DNA of 64,000 bases from Pagrus major (lineage: Eukaryota > Chordata > Actinopteri > Spariformes > Sparidae). Below are positions 1 to 12,999 of the stretch, in pieces. Below the pieces are notes generated by a model. That model saw only the letters and a program-made list of their open reading frames with translations. It ran no database searches and had not been told where the DNA came from. Numbering within the stretch: the stretch's first letter is position 1; each line of letters opens with the position of its first letter. Made by a program: the position numbers and the translations under genes. The DNA lies in contig NC_133225.1 of assembly GCF_040436345.1 (NCBI RefSeq), forward strand, positions 23,106,040-23,170,039. The letters run 5' to 3'.

Positions 1-746
1 TCAAAGAAAAAACAAAAAACACCCACATTGGCTCCAACAATTATAGTAATACATAGTTGCTATAAACTCGTCAGTTTGTCACATGAACAGTAAATCTGCT
101 TGGAGTAAAAATGAGTTGAGACAGATCAATTTGCCATTTATGAAAGCATTTCTTTCAAAACATTAAAAAACACATTTTTGATTAATTTTAGCTGTAAAAT
201 CAACTTAAATTATCAACTTTTATTCTGAAATCTGACCTTGTAACTGTTTATGAGCTTTAAAGTCGTAATGTTGAAACAACATGGACGCTACAAAGATGTG
301 TTGTATTCATCAGCCTTAATTCTGATTTTATAACTAATCTAGTTCACTCTACGTGGACTGCAACTAAAGGTTACAACCAAATACTATATTACAAATTAAA
401 TTAAATATGTGAGTAATAAAAAAGTCCTTAAGATCCGCCAAATATTTACATTTGCCTGCCATGTTTTAGGGTATTTGACGTCCAAATCAGCAAGTTGTGT
501 GGCAATGTTTTCGCCCAATTTCAAGGCTGTTGTTTTGACTTGAGGGGGTGTTAATTTTCCTGGTCCAGAACGTTTTTCCAATTATTCTCACTCATATTAA
601 TACACACTAAACCTTGGGAGCAGTTTAAACTACAGCTTAGAAAGTTAAGAGGCCACATGATTTTTATTCCCAGAAAACAGGTTGAAGTAAAGCCTTGAAA
701 AAAGAATAAAGTGTTTAACAGTATGATTTCTGTCCTCGTTCCACAG
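1..746 (+). other. Last intron of the ACSBG2-like gene
   Basis: AT-rich sequence without coding signal, ending in the acceptor at 746. No repeat was recognised in it. Confidence 0.6.
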
Positions 747-865
747 GCCCTACCATGAAGCTGAAGCGTCCGGTGGTGGCGAAGATGTACAAGGAGCAAA
801 TCGAGAACTTTTATAAGGAGCTCGCAACTCCAACGACCCCCGACGCCCCGCTGCCTCCCAAATAA
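747..865 (+). CDS. acsbg2: ACSBG2-like bubblegum acyl-CoA synthetase, terminal coding exon (partial)
   Basis: The exon follows a consensus acceptor (pyrimidine tract and CAG ending at 746). It opens with two bases that complete a split codon and runs to TAA at 863-865. The encoded C-terminus is about 39 residues and contains GPTMKLKRPVVAKMYKEQI, closely matching the end of bubblegum-type long-chain acyl-CoA synthetases (human ACSBG2 has GPMMKLKRHFVAQKYKKQI). These enzymes activate long and very long chain fatty acids to acyl-CoA at the ER and cytosol, using ATP. The AMP-binding domains must lie on earlier exons outside the window. The last residues (a T/P-rich tail) are lineage-specific. ACSBG1 and ACSBG2 share this tail motif; I prefer ACSBG2 because in human it sits next to MLLT1, the next gene here. 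The two genes converge. Confidence 0.85.
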
Positions 866-2092
866 AGCAGCTCCTCCACCTGCAGGGAGATCCAGACCGT
901 CTCCACCTCATTTATCCAACCTCTCCCTGCTGCCATTCGTCTCTTGTACAAATATTTTGATTGCCTTAAGTTTTTCGGTCATTCTGTCCTGGTTTACATT
1001 TATGGGCGCTGTACAAAAGAGAAGCATAAACATGAGAAGCCATCGTATAATAGCTTTATGATTTTGAAGAAAAGTTCTATTTATTTGAATGAACAACGGA
1101 TAGATGAAGTAGCCGCAGCTGTGTGTCGAGGAAATTTTATTGCACTGCTTTACTTGAGATATAGAAATGTAGAATCCAAAAAAAAATACAAGTTTATAGG
1201 ATGTTTTAAAATGAGTAATATGTGTTGTTGTTTTTTTTTGGGGAACATTTATTTATTATCAGTTTGCCAAAGTTTATGTGGGCCAAATGAGCTTCAAATG
1301 AAATTCAGCAATCGTGTCAGATGTTTACTGGCCTTTTACACGTATTTGGTGGTTTTCTCTCGTCTTTGTCAACCTGGTTTTAAGCTAAATATTAATAATC
1401 ACTTATTTTGTATGTGTTCAATAAGTCACAGGTGTATTGAAATCTATCTCATAATTAAAAATCCAAATTTTGTTTTTCCATGCTGTGAAAAAACATGTCA
1501 TTGAAGCCATATCTATTGCCTTTTGTAACTGTAAAGTCAGTGAAGCCTGCACACCTGCCTGGTCCTGTTGAAATGTTTTCCAACAGTCCTTCTGTGTGTA
1601 GACCTGCTGTGATTTGTATGTAATATTGTAAATATGTTCTGCCTACATCTTCATCTTTCTTTCGTTTTTTATTTAATTTTATTTTTCGGTTGATTTTGCT
1701 GCCATTTATTCAGCATTTACGCATCATTATTTGCACTCAAATGTGGAGAAAGTGTAGCAGGAATGGAGAATGTACATAAGTTAGATGATATGTAGGTTTA
1801 GGGCAAATATATCAACTGCATAAGACTTGTCTCTATTGGGCTGACACATGTATAAATGTTCAGATGGTCGAGGTTTTGATCCGCGCCTTTTGCCTCCTTG
1901 AAGACATTTCATCTTCAAATTAAAACACTCTAAAGGAAATAAAAAGAAGTTGAGAGAGTCCAAAGAGCTGATCTTGTATATGAAGTAATTGTATATAAGC
2001 ATATTGTAGGTATTTGTAGCAATCTGATCGTTCAAAGTGAAGGTTCAGCTTGAAGAAATTGAAGTTCAGGATTAAAACGGAGCAATTTCGCT

Positions 2093-2119
2093 GGTGTGTG
2101 TGTGTGTGTGTGTGTGTGT
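2093..2119. repeat. (GT)n microsatellite
   Basis: About 13 uninterrupted GT units inside the ACSBG2-like 3'UTR. Confidence 0.95.
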
Positions 2120-2449
2120 ATAAAATTAAATAAGGATATGATGGCGATTCAGTGTGTCAGGGTGAGTGAGTTTCAACGTCATGAAGCCAATAATACGCAA
2201 CATCTGAACAGTTTAACCGCCTCTAACATGAAGATTTTGTATCCAAGAAGTACAAAAGCACCATTATCAATATTATTTGAGAGTTCAGCGAGAGCTCACA
2301 AGACCCCCGACAGAAAACTGGATTCACCTGACCCTAACAAGTTGTTATTATTGTGAACTATATCAGGGTTGAAAGATTGAAATATGCATGATGCCGCGGG
2401 AGAGAAGTGAAGCTGGCCTGTGACTGTGTGTGTGTTTGATCAGTTATGG

Positions 2450-2455
2450 AATAAA
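2450..2455 (+). promoter_or_regulatory. Candidate poly(A) signal, ACSBG2-like gene
   Basis: Canonical AATAAA with a GT-rich element about 20 bases downstream. Confidence 0.55.
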
Positions 2456-2475
2456 AGTTGATAAAGCTGATGTGT

Positions 2476-3990
2476 GGAGCTCTGTTCTTCCGTCCTTCCT
2501 TGAGTGGTTGTTTCCTGTTTATTGTAAAGCAGAAAGAAGCACTCAGATATTTTACCTGAGTAACAGTAGCAATACCACAATCTACAAACACTGTTAGATA
2601 TAAAAGCCCTGCAATTAAGATTTTACTTAGGTCAAAGTGCAAAAGTAAAGTCAAAGTGTCTCAGGACTCATAATCAGTGCTTCATTAAAGGCAGGTGGTT
2701 CAGGCAGTTAAGCCAACAATAACACAAAGTACATTGTGTGCTACTGATGGACAATTGTGATTTAATTCTAGATGATCTTAAATGTATAAACATTTCTCAG
2801 TTAATTTTAGTCTGTTCGGCTTTATGTTCTCTTTTCAGGTACAAAAAATAAATGGTGTTGGAAAATTTGTTTGCTGAATTAAAATTCTAGTTAATTCCAG
2901 TCATGTAACATGTAAACTATTTTACATAACTGCATTTGCATTTTACATTTAAATAGTTATTAGGTTATTTATGTAACATTTGGATTATTTTTAGTTTTTT
3001 ATCAAATAATTTGATGTAAAACAAAAGTTTTTAATGGCACCGGCCAATTGTGGGAATGCCTTTTCTTGTATTTCTTTCTTTCTCTCTTTTTTCTTGTTTT
3101 GTTTTGACTCATTGTGTCCCTTAATGAGGGTCACCCCTCAGCGATCTGTTAGGTCAAATTTACAGGTTATGATGGTGATGAAAATTAAGTGGGGCTGCCA
3201 TTTGAGATTATTCTCATTCTCAATTAACATGTTGATCACTTAACGTATTAATCAGTTATATTGCCTATTAATAATGGGGGAAAAATCTCATATTAATCCA
3301 GAAATTGCTTGTTTTTCTGAATTACAGTCAAAACACCAAATATATTCAATTTCACAGAGCACAAGAGAACCAGCAGATATTCACATATGAGAAGCTGCAA
3401 CCAGAGATTTTTCTTTAAAAAAAAGACTCAACACACTATACAACTGTTTGATAATCAAAATTGTTAATTATCTGATGACTGAATAACCTAATTGTATAAG
3501 TTTTAGTTTAAAAAGATAAGTCTGAAGTATTGTACATTTTCAATTAAGTGCTTATAGAAAAAAACTCACCCAAAGATAAAGGGAGAGTTGCCTCAGTATT
3601 AAAAGGTATGGAAGAAACTCCACAGTTAACACATTTTCTATCATCTGACGGCATTTATCACCCTCACCACACTACTGTAACTGCTGCAACGTCTAATATA
3701 CTGAATTATTTGTGTTAAACTGCCTCACGGTTCTCACACTAAGTTTTCTCAGCGAGTAGAGTTGCGTCATAGAGAACAATTTATTGATCAGCCTCTACCA
3801 ATAAACGTCCGTCCCTGTGGTGACATTTCCTCGATAGATGGTCAATGCATCATGAGCATTATTACCCGGCCGGCTGCTTGTCCTTTTAACCCCGCGGACT
3901 GCATTGACCATCACATGAACCTTATATGAACCCTCCACACAGCCATGACCGGGTCACACGGCGGTCAATGATCGGACACACGGGGACAAC
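2476..3990. other. Intergenic region between converging ACSBG2 and MLLT1
   Basis: No gene is visible. The one structure noted is a perfect 13-base inverted repeat (GATGGTCAATGCA at 3837-3849 and its complement at 3900-3912) around a short GC-rich segment. Confidence 0.5.
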
Positions 3991-4496
3991 AGTACTTAAT
4001 GACTTTATTAATAATATGATTTCAAAATAAAAAATAACATTAAAATAACATGTTTCGTCCTTGTTAACAACTTGCATCATATGGCCACATGGTGGCATGG
4101 TAATGCCAAGTTTTTATTTTCAAAAATACCAAATTGTTCTGCCATCCAGTTCATTTGTTCTGCCCATCATTTGCAGCTTGGACCACATACATGGAACACA
4201 TTTGGGAATCCACCTTCCCCCTTTTACCCCAGTTAAAAAAAATCAAACCTTTATAAATACAGGCAACCCTGTCCCCTTGTCACAGACACATTATGACGAC
4301 CACTGACACAGGAACATCCCGTCTGCACATGCCCCCTCCCACCCCCCTCCACATATTTTCAAGGAACCATGTTGCTCTTAATTTTTCCTCATCCTCTCAA
4401 AGATCCACACAGTAGATATTCTACCTTTGCTGTATTATACACTTAATATATATAATAGTCTCAGCTGAAATGCTCACTCCCACAGACCTCCTCACA

Positions 4497-4856
4497 GTTG
4501 CGAAGTGGCGATGCAACGCTGGTTCCGGAAGTGTTTTTCTCCTTTAAAGCAAACCAGAACGCAAAATAAGCACCGCATGAAGGTCAGATAGGCCGGCCAA
4601 CCATATTTACTTCTGTGTTTTTAAATGTTACACTTGACAGCAGTCTATTCTCATTTTCATGAATATCTTCAATTTTGCTTAAACACATGACTCTCCCACA
4701 TAATGTAACAAAGAATTTGGTTTGGTGGTAATTTGCGTAATTAAATGGAGAGTTTAATGCTGTTCCAAGATGTAGAAGATCTGCAACCGTCTGCCAAAAG
4801 GGGAAAAATGATCGACACTATTACTTCCGGAACCAACTACCACTCCACTTCGCGAC
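4497..4856. mobile_element. MITE with ~40-bp imperfect terminal inverted repeats
   Basis: The left end reads GTTGCGAAGTGG, then GGTTCCGGAAGTG. The right end carries the complement (CACTTCCGGAACC-like, then CCACTTCGCGAC). About 360 bp, no coding capacity. Its family was not recognised. Confidence 0.7.
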
Positions 4857-6015
4857 TCAATTGTTTCCTATGATGTGTTTCATCAGGCTCAAGTTATCAT
4901 AACACAATAAAATTAGGCATTTGGGTACAGACGTCTATGAATGAGTAGAAAAGAGACACTCAAATCATAAGTGGACGTGACACGGAAAACAAATATTTTA
5001 GCTCGACAGTTCAGTTCCCTGAACAAAACTCCTCTCGTCTCCGTTCTGGTCCAGTTATTCCGACTGGAAGCAGAGGGTGATATCAAAGTTTAGCTCATCC
5101 TGCAAATATTTTCCAACACCTGCTTCTTGGTGTTTCAGCTGTCATCAGAATCATGACACACACAAAAAAAATACAGGGAACATCCCCATAACATTTTCTG
5201 CCTGAAATAGATCCAATGGGCATGTTTGCTTGTGAATAATAGCGACAAATCATGCCAAAATAAAGACAATTAAATAAGAAACAAACAAACAAACAAAAAA
5301 AAAATGGTTGGCAAAGAAAAGGAAAATCAATTCATATTGTATTGCATGTAAATATTGTATAAAATCCTTAAAAATACAGTTTAGGTAACTACTTAAGTAC
5401 TGAAGTCATCACAGCCAAAAGTGCAGAGGTCCATAAATAAAACATTGACTGTGGGTAGACAGTGGGGCTTCTCTCGAGTCCCCACGTAACCTCCCCTCTC
5501 AACCACCACAACAAGGGACTGAATGAGTGCCTGGTCAAAGGTCAGAGTTCATGAACTAGGACTTTAAAGTTCCCACATTGATGCACAGAGAGGACAGGAA
5601 GGTTGGTTTTTAAATCTCTCCCATCGCTGACAAACATACTCACTCACACAGTTTCAAAGTTCATTCTCAGTAATCACGGCCTGAAGTTCTGTTGACGGAG
5701 GCACACCTAGAGAAAATGAGGGTGGGACGGGGGAAGAAGTGAGGGCAGGAGGGGGTTACTGCAGGGCACGTAAGGCGGCAGGGATCCTGGTTATTCTTTT
5801 TTTTTTTTTGTTCGAGACACATTTTCCGTGCTCAGACGGCGTCTACAGTAAGGGCAGAGGGAGTGTGTACAAGTCGCTGAGCCAGGCAGGCAACAGAAAA
5901 ACAGAGCGAACCATTAAAGCTATTGAAGCGTCAGAATAAAAACACAGTCGGCAGGAGGAAAACGGAGAAGGAGGGAGGGAGGGAAACGCTCATTGAAGGT
6001 TTGAACCACAGTGGG

Positions 6016-6052
6016 TTGGTGTGTGTGTGTCTATGTGTGTGTGTATGTGGGG
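6016..6052. repeat. Interrupted (GT)n tract
   Basis: Alternating GT with a few CTAT and TATG interruptions. Confidence 0.8.
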
Positions 6053-6770
6053 CCTAGAGGGGCCACAGGAACTAACACACCAGGGGCCTGAATCAAGGAG
6101 CAAGTTCACCTCAGCCTGGCTTTCTTTGAGTTTTCTGGTCTCACGAAGCTGCCTCTTGGCTCTTCTAACGCACAATTTACCAAAGTGGGTAGACGTCCGT
6201 TTACATTTAAAAAGGTGCACTAATTACTGGAAGATGAAACTGTTGATCCCTCTGGGGGGGATTTTGTCAGTGCAGCAGCAAAAGGTAAAATTCAGTTTAA
6301 AAAATATTTTAAAAGATCAAGACCAGTAGGCAAAATACAGTAAGCAATATTTACATATATAAACATAAAAAGTACATAATAATAGTGACATAATGCAATC
6401 ATCACATAACAGTGGCCATTATCATTATTAACAACATGTGCTAAATTTCATTATTGATATAATGCTTCCGTTTCTTGATGAACAATTACAGAGCCTGACC
6501 AGTTAAAAGTAACACTAAGAGTTAATGTGTACAGGAAAGGAAATCTTTAACTATTGCTCATTATTTCACCTCTACAGAAAGGAAAGCTCTGATTGGCTGG
6601 CAAGTGTCAATTTAAACAACTTTATATATCCAAAATAAAGTCTGGTCAACAGCTAAGTTGTTATAAATCAGTGCACAAGGTATATTAAACTGCATGTAAC
6701 CATAGCAACAACCACTTCACACTTGATTTTGGTAAAGTCGACCTAACCAGGGTCTCACTAATTATTGAAC

Positions 6771-7003
6771 TAGGGCTGCAACTAAAGATGTGGATTGTGG
6801 ATTAATTGTTTGTTCTACCAAATGTCAGGTGATGTCTTTATGTGTCTTGTTTTGTCTACAAGCCAAAGACAATCAGTTAATTTGGAAGATATTGGAAAGG
6901 CAGCGAAGAGAATTTTCTGCCATTTTTGGATGAAAAATCACTTTAAAATTGTGAGCAATTATTTTTCTGTTGATCGAATGATCGATTTGTAGTTGCAGCT
7001 CTA
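6771..7003. mobile_element. hAT-like MITE, TAGGGCTGCAACTA family
   Basis: The termini TAGGGCTGCAACTA and TAGTTGCAGCTCTA are inverted. The flanks TATTGAAC (6763-6770) and TATTGAAT (7004-7011) form an 8-bp target duplication with one mismatch, which is typical of hAT elements. 233 bp, non-coding. Related copies are found throughout the window. Confidence 0.85.
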
Positions 7004-8696
7004 TATTGAATGACAATTTAAATAGGCTACATTCATTTCTTTGGAAAAGTGGTTATGACATAAGCGTGACAAAACAATAACGATATCAAAAATACTACAC
7101 AGTGGAAACTCTGCTTCATCTCGTGTCGTTCGTTAGCTGTGTACAGCAGAACATCGCGCAAGTTTTGTGTAGACTTTGAGTCTACAAAAGTACTGTGTTG
7201 ACCAAGTCCCTGCATGTTCTTCTGAGCTGCATTATTGGATCATTGATGCAAAATAGTCTTTACTGTACCAATTAAAGAATTTTAGTGCATTTAAATACAA
7301 CAGTAACTGTCATTCAGTATTTATCAATATGGCCAACTTGCTTTGTGCGAAATGCTAGAAGCAATGTTGGTGTGGGATTAGGAAACTAAGATGCAACGTG
7401 GCCAATTTCTTGTTTTTCTCCCTCAAGTCTCTCTCCTTTTCCTGTCACCTCTCAAAGTTTGCCTCTAAAAAATCTGTTACAAATCAACATAAATTATCCT
7501 GAAGATCATCGAAGAGGACATAAAAGAATGTTTCAGAACCCCAACAGCACCAAAGACCGTTTGGCAGTATGTCTCAGGTTAAATTACATTTTTAAAGGTG
7601 AAATTTGCAGCCTGATTTTAACTTATATAAACATTAAATAAGTTGTGATTGTGATGTCCTGTAAATTTGGATGGATTTTGATTGGCTGTCAGTGTTTCAT
7701 TGATCACATCTCTTTGAAGTTGATCCAATCTCATTCGTCACCGTCGTTATGGTTGTTGTGTGGACAATTTTTAAAACACTATATTTACAGTTTTCATTAC
7801 AGTCGCTATTTTTGGTGTGGATTGGCCTTTAGGCAATGTTACTTGGTTCAAGTGAGCCAGCTTTGTGAGACCAGTCAGCTCGGGTTTAAGTTATCTGTCA
7901 TCATTGCTTGCTTCATGATTCAGGTCCCTTAGAAATACATTTTAAATATTGAGGGAAAGGAAACACAAGGAGCGTTTTGTTTAGCTTATTTTTCTGCCTA
8001 CATGCCCTTTGTTGATGCTCTGGTAACTTGGTATCAAACGCTCCAACGTTAGTTCGAATACTTGAAGAGGGAACACCGACCCTATTCAATGAGACAAAAT
8101 GCACAACACAGCTGAAGCAACTGTTACTACAGGAGCTAATTAAATGTGAGTAACTACCACACAGTCACCTGACGATTCCTCTTTAAAACACTGAACCTAA
8201 TCTCAGAAAGCAGGAACATAAAAACATGACCACCATCGGTGAGAAATAGTGGTATTAAAACTTCTAGAGGAGAAATGACAAAATGGCAACAGCCTACAAA
8301 GACACTGGAGAAGGAGAAGCAGGGATGGAAGCCATTAAGACAATACTGGATATTCAGGCATCCCTATTAACACTTGTTTCCCCAAAGGGGGGTATTTTGG
8401 GGGGGTTTCAATCTGTGTGACCATGGCTAACAGAGCGCACACCCCCCCCTCACACTGCAAGTCGCAGAAAAAGGCACTAGAGTGGGGCTGTTGCTAGCCG
8501 TAGAAAAGTAAAAGCGATATACATTCATAGCTCACAGGTTATCTTAACCGCAATCTGGGAATAAATACACAAAATGCACTTGTAGAAAAATAAAATGTAA
8601 AAAAGCGTGGCCCCTATTTTCTTTTTTCTTATTTTTGGATTCTGGGAGACAAGTATGGCTACTTTTTCACGGCTTTATTTTTGTTTTAAACCCCCA

Positions 8697-8722
8697 CCCC
8701 ACCCTACCCTACCCTACCCACC
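8697..8722. repeat. CCCTA/CCCCA short tandem repeat
   Basis: Imperfect tandem units CCCCACCCTACCCTACCCTACCCA. Confidence 0.7.
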
Positions 8723-9168
8723 ACTTAGAAGGCAATTCAGGAGTGATCCTCCACTGCTCTGGCCGCGAGCAGTCGAGCCCTTTCATGCACGCCAATATGG
8801 GAATAAGGGAGATGAAGAAAGAGGAGGGTGTAGAGGATGAGGGGGATTCAGTGGGAAGGGGGGAGCTGTTGGTAGGAGGTCAAGGCTCAGCTTTCAGTGC
8901 GAGGAAGTAGAGGGGAAACTCAACAGAACATGTGTTTTCAAATGTTCAGAAAACAGAGAAAGCTCATCCATAACACAGTCACACACACACACATACAGCA
9001 TACGTCTCAGTGTCATCATGTACAGTGTTGAGTGTAAGGACAAACATGTGCTGGGTACGACTTTAACCTCCCCTATTTAGCATTTATAAGCACTGTGAAC
9101 ATTTAATAAATGTTTGATAACACAGTTATTTGTTGTACACACCTCTGTAAGGACATTTTAGATTTTTT

Positions 9169-9484
9169 TTAAAGGGGCTCTAAGTAACAAGTCAACAACA
9201 ATTTCAATTTACATGCATTAACCCCTCAAATGTGAGCGGATTGTAGCGTGATGTGAAAACTGAGACTGTTTTACTGGTTTATTTGGCGGACCCTGCCACC
9301 TTTCTAGCTTCAAACAGTGTTCTGGGGACCTTATTTTCCTCTGAGAACAGCTTGTTTATTCAGTTATGGAAAAGATAAATATTTCTGATTTTGTATTATT
9401 ACCTCATTCATATTGTAAATATTAAAATTCTGAGTTTGAATTTCTTGAATTTTCAACTGAATTTCTTACATATTGCCCCTTTAA
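9169..9484. mobile_element. MITE of the AAAGGGGCACTATGTAG family, diverged copy
   Basis: The interior (GGCGGACCCTGCCACC, then TTATTTTCCTCTGAGAACAG) is shared with copies near 37.2-37.8, 38.6-38.9 and 49.5-49.8 kb. The ends AAAGGGGC and GCCCCTTT are inverted. Confidence 0.75.
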
Positions 9485-9561
9485 AGTTCAGTATTTGTCA
9501 ACATTTATCCCATTAAGACATATTTTATATCATAACAACAGTGTTTCAACAATATTGTCAT

Positions 9562-9878
9562 TAGAGCTGCAACTTTTAGTCGATTTATTGCTCAAAAGAC
9601 AATTAAATGTGAACTATTTTGATAATCAATGAACTGTTTTTTTCAAGCAAACATATCAAACATTTGCTGGTTCCAGTTTCTTAATTGTCAGGATTTCCTG
9701 CTTCTCTTTATCATTTATGATGATAAATGAAGAGTCTCTGGGCTTTGGACTGTTGGTTGGACAAAAGGAGCAATTTGAAAACGTCACTTTGGGCTCTGGG
9801 AGATTGTGATGAGCATTTTTTTCACAATTTTAAGACATTTTATAGGCCGAATGAAAATAATTGTTAGTTGCAGCCCTA
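9562..9878. mobile_element. hAT-like MITE, TAGAGCTGCAAC family
   Basis: The ends TAGAGCTGCAAC and GTTGCAGCCCTA are inverted. The flanks ATTGTCAT (9554-9561) and ATTGTCAA (9879-9886) form an 8-bp target duplication with one mismatch. 317 bp. Confidence 0.85.
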
Positions 9879-10741
9879 ATTGTCAATCATTATCTGTTGG
9901 TAAACCAGCCTCCACTTGTGTGTGCCCACAGGAGTCATTGACAAATACATTAAAAATCACATATCTGCTTACAACTACATTATAGTGTGTCATAAACCAT
10001 TAATTCAATGTTTGTATATTGTCTAAAAATGCTAAATGTGGGGGTTTGAAGTCAAGTATTACCTGAATCTGTCTGTTTGTCGTGTGTGCGGGAAAGGAGG
10101 GGAAACTGTTGTTGTTTGGGCTCGAGCTCCATGAACAAAGAGAAGTCGGTAACCACAGAGACAACATCTCCTCTTAAACCTCAGCAGCGCTCGCATGCAC
10201 ACACACACATGCACAGTCAACACACACACGACTCAACAGTATGTCGGGAGAGAAATGAGCTCCAGCTGACAGCAGGGGGAAGGGAACTGGAGCGTTCTGC
10301 CAAGTAAGGAGTGTGCGTGTGAAGGGGGAGGAAATGGGAGGGGAGGGTGGGTATTGGCTTTGCAAAGGCGAGAGCAATATGAGTGCAGGGGGGTGAAGGA
10401 GGGGGTGTGGGGTGCATTCCACAGCTCTGCACAGACAGAAAAAAAAAAGATGTGTAGTGAAAATCCTGACTGTAGATGGAGTTCTCTCCCACCCCTCCCT
10501 TCCACACCTCCTCCTTCAGTCTCCTCCCCAGCGTCACCTGAAGGCGGTGTGTCTTCATGTGTGCTTGTGTTTTGTTCGAGTGTTTCTGTTTGTGTGGTAG
10601 TTGTTCGACGGTTCAGTCAGGCCTGTGAGACGGCTGCGACAGATGTGGCTGCTTGTCCCCTCCTTAAAAGAGAGGAGAGGTGGTGGCAAGTCTACCTCCG
10701 CGCTGCCATCCACACACCGGTTTCCCCACGTCAGCTTCCTG

Positions 10742-12999
10742 TCACGTGGCCGTCGCCTCCAGGTAGCTCTGTAGTTTGCGGACGGTGGACTCGTCCAGTG
10801 AAAAGAGGTCAAAGTCAAAGGTGGTGTTGGTCACGTTGAAGTGGCCCGTCTCTTCGATCAGGTTGACAATCTGACAGAGGAGAGATCAATTAATCATTTA
10901 CCATATTTGTACTTCAGATCACGTGTTTCATAATCAGACCTAGACATTTTTATTATTATAATATCACATTTTTCAGTACTTCCACTCCAAGCTGTGTGAT
11001 ATGACAACATATGTCACGTGATGTTATTACATATTACATAACATTATTACCTACATTATGCAATAGAAAACACTTAAAATGAAATGTGTTAACTTTGTCC
11101 TTTAGATCTCATTATTCATGCTGAAACTCTCTGCAAAAGATGCAATTTTTAAAAATGGTTGTCAACACTTGTTGGTATTCCAGTTGGTGTAGAATATGGT
11201 GTTGGTATGATGTTTATCAACATGAGAGACCATGGCATGAACACACACCTGCTGTAGGACGTTACGCTCCCTTAAAGCCATCAGTCTGCGATGGAGGTCC
11301 ACTAATTCTTCTGTGTAGGCCTGCAGAGAGGTGAACATGGTCGATTTAGTATTCAAGGACAGCAGAGACTCATAGTGATGTTCCTTTGTAATCAAAAATC
11401 TAACTTCAGTACAAACACAGGGAAAAGGTTTTTAGCTGGGGGTAATGCTGCCCTAACTAGAGAGAAAACTAGCAAACCTTGCTGACCAGATAATCATGAC
11501 ACCAAACCATCTAAGAAGTAATTTCTGGGCGCTTTTTGGATTCGTCATCGTGGATGGCAAAAATCAAAGATAAAGGTTAGGCTGCTTACTGTAATCTTAG
11601 TTTGTCAGGAAAGAGCAGAGGACCAGAAAGCAAATGTCAATTAAACAACATTTAGTATGTCAGGATGGATTAAGATGATGACGGATGTATTAGTTTGAAC
11701 AAATTATGTGCTACTTTCAATTATCGCTAATTTATAAAACACATTTTCGTCATCTTTTCGATGTGAGCACGCACAGTAAGCACATTGCAAATAACGGCCT
11801 GACACGCAATAAATAAGAAAAATTATTGTTATGCATGCAAACATTTGACCTATCAGATGGAGCCCTGGATACACGGGCCAAGCATTCACAACATTTGGCC
11901 AATCAGATGCAGCCCAGCTAGTGGACGGTAGATTTATTGGTGTCAGTTACATGGCAACTGTGAGGTTAGTTAGCACGTTGGCTGAGGACAGAGAGAAGAG
12001 CTATTTTTTTTCACAATTTTATATATTTTTGAAAAAGCAATGTCCCTATAGAGTCGCGATTTAGTGGAGAAACTTAGGGCCCGTGTCTACAGAGCGTTTT
12101 TTTCTGGCTGAAAAGCTCTTGTGAGTGCTGGGATGAAGCGTTTGTGCACTGAGAGAAAAAAAGGTTCCCGTGCATCTTGTCTCTATGACAATTCTCTTGA
12201 CAACCAACGCTGCATGGTCCACACTGCCCTTTTGCGGTTTATTTGTTCAGTTATGGAGCAAACTAATTAATCTAGACATAATCACACAAACGAGAGGGTG
12301 TTTATCGTGTATTTATCCACTGTCAGGGTGTATTGTTATGTATTTTTTATTGTTAATATGCATACATGCTTTGTGTGGTTGACCAGACAGTTGATCTGTA
12401 AAAAGTCAAACTATCATAGTATGTTGTTTAGATTGTAAACGGAGCACGCCCAGACAAATCTGGGCTACATAAATCAAGTCGACTTGAGTGACACCAAACC
12501 ATATCGACAGCTTTTGATTTAGCTGAAAAACGTTCTGCTGCTCTCCAAACAAAATGTTAAACTTGGGACTATTTGATTGAAACTACATATTGAAGTAGAC
12601 ATCTTCCTTTTAATTTAATCTCTGTGGGATTTAACCTTTTTTTCTGATGTCTCAACAGAATCCATTAAACTGAGAATATGTTTAATGTGAAGGGGTGAAA
12701 CAGAACCTGTTCGCCAGAGTTTTATCACTACATGAATCATCTTGTTACAAAGAAGAAAGAAGAGATTTATTTTCAAGGGTTCAAAGGCCAGAGACTGTCT
12801 ACTGTTTGCACATCTGGATCAATTCACTGGCCATCACTCCATATTGAATTCATTGAATATTGACAGAAACATTGAATGTGTATGTGTGGGTGAGAGTTAA
12901 AGCATAAAAAGTTTGATTTACCCTTCCTACCTTGTCGTATCCCTTCTTCAACACCTTCTCTGAGCGAAATGAGGAATCTGGACTCTTTCTGCCTGAAAC
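10742..12999 (-). other. MLLT1 ANC1-homology domain (AHD) exons 10-12
   Basis: Exons 12931-12999, 11249-11320 and 10742-10870 encode the conserved C-terminal helical module ([20 protein letters not shown], then [20 protein letters not shown], ending LEATAT and TGA at 10742-10744). In ENL/AF9 this intrinsically disordered segment folds on binding AF4, DOT1L, BCoR or CBX8. The partial gene copy at 33-38 kb has no counterpart of these exons. Confidence 0.95.

Larger units (their letters stand above)
866..2475 (+). other. 3'UTR of the ACSBG2-like gene
   Basis: Non-coding, AT-rich sequence after the stop codon. The best poly(A) signal is AATAAA at 2450-2455, followed by a T/G-rich stretch (GATGTGTGGAGCTCTG). 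An earlier AATAAA at about 1938 could give a shorter transcript. A 186-codon open frame at 944-1504 lies inside this UTR and has no recognisable composition or domain. Confidence 0.55.
3991..10741 (-). other. MLLT1 3'UTR and downstream sequence (boundary uncertain)
   Basis: No coding exon is visible. Two minus-strand AATAAA signals could end the MLLT1 transcript: a proximal one at 8674-8679 (about 2.1 kb 3'UTR) and a distal one at 4004-4009 followed by a GT-rich stretch. Several MITE copies listed separately lie inside, which makes the long form less attractive. The rest is unremarkable AT-rich sequence. Confidence 0.4.

Noticed and set aside
944-1504. 186-codon plus-strand open frame after the ACSBG2-like stop
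   Set aside because: It lies in the 3'UTR, has no recognisable domain, and has a biased Cys/Phe composition expected of AT-rich non-coding sequence.
3837-3912. 13-base inverted repeat as a transcription terminator or small MITE
   Set aside because: The arms are too short and the spacer too long for a confident call. No target duplication or second copy was found.
10354-10839. 161-codon plus-strand open frame
   Set aside because: It overlaps MLLT1's last exon on the opposite strand, consists of low-complexity sequence and matches no family I know.
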